DNA from: an uncultured Mesocricetibacter sp.
Lineage (GTDB): Bacteria > Pseudomonadota > Gammaproteobacteria > Enterobacterales > Pasteurellaceae
Direction of reading: 5' to 3'
DNA: 14,805 bases
Assembly (NCBI GenBank): GCA_905373425.1
Contig: CAJPST010000032.1
Span: forward strand, 1 to 14,805
The notes under the pieces were generated by a model. It did not search any database. It saw nothing but the letters and a program-made list of their open reading frames with translations, and was not told where the DNA came from. Made by a program: the position numbers and the translations under genes. Positions 14,269 through 14,805 of the stretch are shown piece after piece. Each line of letters opens with the position of its first letter. Within the stretch, counting starts at the first letter, position 1.

Positions 14269-14805
14269 TTGCTGAAAGAACGAATTATATCTGCAATTAT
14301 CCTGATAGCTATTGTATTAACCGCACTGTTGTTATTTTCCCCATTTTATTTTGCACTTGCGTTGGGAGTAGTAGTAACACTTGGTGTTTGGGAGTGGACA
14401 CAATTTGCGCGTTTGAAACAAGACGTATGGCGTTTTGTTATTACTGCAATAGCGGGCACGTTTTTGTTTTTATGGATTTACAGTCAGGCCGATTATCTTA
14501 ATGCAGGCCGTGTATTTGAAGGTTATGCGGAACCGCTTTTGTTAGCAGCTGTAGTTTGGTGGATTTTGGTAACATCACAGGTTATTTCTTATCCGAAATC
14601 TGCCGTCCTCTGGGGGAAATCGGTTTTATTACAATTAATCTTTGCTTTTTTAACCTTAATTCCGTTTTTAATCGGCGTATTACTGCTACGTTTAAATCAA
14701 TATGCAGTTGATCAATATCATGGTTTCATTTTGTTGATGTACGTATTCGTACTGGTTTGGGCTGCGGATAGCGGAGCTTATTTTGCCGGACGTAAATTCG
14801 GCAAA
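14269..14805 (+). CDS. cdsA: Phosphatidate cytidylyltransferase (CDP-diacylglycerol synthase), 5' part
   Basis: The first 179 codons of an integral inner-membrane enzyme that joins CTP and phosphatidic acid to give CDP-diacylglycerol, the branch point of phospholipid synthesis. The reading frame starts at a TTG (14269) with AGAGG 8 bases upstream and begins LKERIISAIILIAIVLTAL, as is typical of the family. Hydrophobic segments lie near residues 6-24, 27-42, 56-72, 89-105, 121-140 and 153-166. The visible end WAADSGAYFAGRKFGK (164-179) is the start of the conserved catalytic region. The remaining third, with the signature S-x-K-R-x4-K-D, lies beyond the window edge. The frame has no ATG near the start, so automatic gene finders limited to ATG would miss or shorten it. 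It overlaps no other gene and follows uppS by 18 bases in the usual uppS-cdsA order. Confidence 0.93.
   Translation, partial: MLKERIISAIILIAIVLTALLLFSPFYFALALGVVVTLGVWEWTQFARLKQDVWRFVITAIAGTFLFLWIYSQADYLNAGRVFEGYAEPLLLAAVVWWILVTSQVISYPKSAVLWGKSVLLQLIFAFLTLIPFLIGVLLLRLNQYAVDQYHGFILLMYVFVLVWAADSGAYFAGRKFGK

Overview
The window reads as chromosomal DNA of a Pasteurellaceae bacterium, most likely Aggregatibacter or a close Haemophilus relative. The main reason is the 9-base core AAGTGCGGT (or its complement), the Haemophilus-type DNA uptake signal, which I count 17 times by eye where about 0.1 would be expected by chance. The proteins (GlyS, PolA, PyrH, Frr, Dxr, UppS, CdsA) also look gammaproteobacterial. 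I cannot fix the species from sequence alone.

Layout. Positions 1-10674 are almost all minus-strand genes. In order of coordinate they are: a terminator (26-53), glyS (67-2148), an OsmC-family peroxidase (2196-2666), a 540-bp gene-free stretch full of repeats (2667-3206), a small DUF559 endonuclease-like gene (3207-3572), a periplasmic Agp-like acid phosphatase (3578-4843), a YibF-like glutathione S-transferase homologue (4977-5588), a small cupin (5819-6136), polA (6152-8950) and a phosphoethanolamine-transferase-like membrane protein (9121-10674). From 10829 on the genes are on the plus strand: pyrH, frr, a terminator, dxr, uppS and the 5' part of cdsA, which runs off the end of the window.

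How the genes work together. The plus-strand block is a standard gammaproteobacterial housekeeping cluster: UMP kinase, ribosome recycling, the first committed step of the MEP isoprenoid pathway, undecaprenyl diphosphate synthase (which uses isoprenoid units to make the cell-wall lipid carrier) and CDP-diacylglycerol synthase for phospholipids. The divergent membrane transferase fits an envelope theme, because it probably decorates surface glycolipids. polA and the cupin are probably one transcript ending at a hairpin at 5752-5769. glyS, the OsmC gene, agp and the transferase-like gene look like independent minus-strand units.

The most unusual part is 2740-3572. Two direct copies of a 180-bp unit stand head to tail, next to a shorter inverted copy that lacks about 60 internal bases. 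Each full unit carries one strong C-rich/G-rich hairpin plus a composite of two small hairpins closed by an outer stem. The second unit runs into the last codons of the DUF559 gene, and the first unit ends in what looks like a relic of the same gene end. I propose, as inference only, that the Vsr/PD-(D/E)XK-like DUF559 protein and the palindromic element form a nuclease-plus-repeat pair, analogous in layout to RAYT/REP systems.
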